Positions 63,775-64,000 of a stretch of DNA of 64,000 nt are shown here, piece after piece. The notes beneath the pieces are model-generated. The model was not told where the DNA came from. It did not search any database and worked only from the letters and a program-made list of their open reading frames with translations. How positions within the stretch are numbered: position 1 is the stretch's first letter; each line of letters begins with the position of its first letter. The position numbers and the translations under genes were made by a program. The DNA is from Amycolatopsis eburnea (GTDB lineage Bacteria > Actinomycetota > Actinomycetes > Mycobacteriales > Pseudonocardiaceae), in NCBI RefSeq assembly GCF_003937945.1, contig NZ_RSEC01000058.1:558001-622000 (forward strand), given 5' to 3'.

Positions 63775-64000
63775 TGTCCGTGGTCGCCGATGGTCAGGTG
63801 TTCCCGCAAGATCTGCTGCGCATCACGGCGCACCGTCCCGACGGCGCTCCCGCGCTCGTCCTGGAAGTCACCGGCGAGCTCGATCTGCTCACCGCGCCGC
63901 AGCTCGAGGGCGCATTCGCCACGGCATTCGCCGACAAGCCGGACCTGCTCGTAATCGACCTGACCGGCGTGTCCTTCATGGCCTCCCTGGGCATGACGGT
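63775..64000 (+). CDS. STAS-domain anti-sigma factor antagonist, cut by window edge
   Basis: From GTG 63775 (GAAGG upstream; GTG 63781 also possible), at least 75 residues, open at the right edge. STAS pattern LVLEVTGELDLLTAPQLEGA and LLVIDLTGVSFMASLGMTV, with the phosphorylatable Ser present in FMASLG. Begins about 90 nt after rskA; possibly a separate unit. Confidence 0.75.

Noticed and set aside
1..64000. tRNA, rRNA, insertion sequences and phage genes
   Set aside because: No tRNA-like cloverleaf, rRNA segment, transposase or phage structural motif was recognised on either strand.

Overview
The window is high-GC DNA with densely packed genes, many GTG/TTG starts and 4-nt start/stop overlaps. 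Its gene content is typical of an actinomycete: a SigK/RskA pair with fasciclin proteins, SPW-repeat proteins, DUF6292, DUF6153, DUF4232, DUF2637, EhuBCDA, a Ddn-like F420 enzyme and a three-helix-bundle protein. The overall impression is a Pseudonocardiaceae-like chromosome (Amycolatopsis or a relative). That genus-level guess is inference. No rRNA, tRNA, CRISPR array or insertion sequence was seen.

Layout. 0-1.1 kb: a truncated DUF6153 gene and a DUF2637 membrane gene with a coupled 47-codon ORF. 1.2-8.0 kb: a tight five-gene minus-strand operon that looks like a divergent Wadjet (SMC/kleisin/winged-helix/Toprim) anti-plasmid system with two small winged-helix-like subunits instead of one, with an unknown gene divergent from it (8.1-9.6 kb). 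9.6-13.1 kb: STAS protein, DUF1330, ABC-2 exporter, YrhK-like and DUF4232 proteins. 13.4-16.4 kb: ectoine importer ehuBCDA. 16.5-19.2 kb: stress operon (SPW, universal stress protein, SRPBCC, unnamed helical protein) and a broken DUF4440 gene. 19.3-30.4 kb: osmolyte and ion homeostasis (glycine-betaine ABC importer, K+ channel, cation/proton antiporter, CBS protein, ArsB-like transporter, ClC, DsbA-VKOR). 30.4-41.2 kb: Cu(I) ATPase, CtaG-like protein, regulators (MarR, HxlR, TetR), a two-component system, flavin and F420 enzymes. 41.3-48.2 kb: class A PBP, partner-switching genes (one frameshifted), methyltransferase, FNT channel, decayed genes. 48.3-52.7 kb: two repetitive exported proteins, a ferritin-like protein, TatA/B. 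53-58.6 kb: a frameshifted sigma factor with its putative regulator, small membrane and secreted proteins, a frameshifted fasciclin copy. 58.8-64 kb: the SigK locus (fasciclin, Mo-oxidoreductase, KAS III, sigK, rskA) and a truncated STAS gene.

Regulatory architecture is the richest part of the window. (1) Eight tandem 11-bp boxes, of the form ATCGYAAGGTN / ATCGTCAGGTG, lie in front of stress genes. In seven of them an nANNNT hexamer sits at a fixed 22-nt distance, as expected for an OmpR-family activator replacing the -35. (2) Four TTGC-N5-GCAA palindromes each lie exactly 2 nt before a start codon: two before main genes and two before 15-16-codon leader ORFs that overlap the next gene. (3) Six promoter-like pairs CC(A/C)AT(C/A)-N17/18-CGAA(T/C) precede sigK and probable SigK-regulon genes. 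(4) Two copies of a conserved RNA-like element, with a compensated hairpin, precede an ABC exporter and a cation/proton antiporter.

Several genes carry frameshifts or stops (18.9, 44.7, 53.5, 56.7 kb) and others are remnants (47.0, 48.0 kb). These may be real decay of stress-response genes or sequence errors, and raw reads would be needed to tell.
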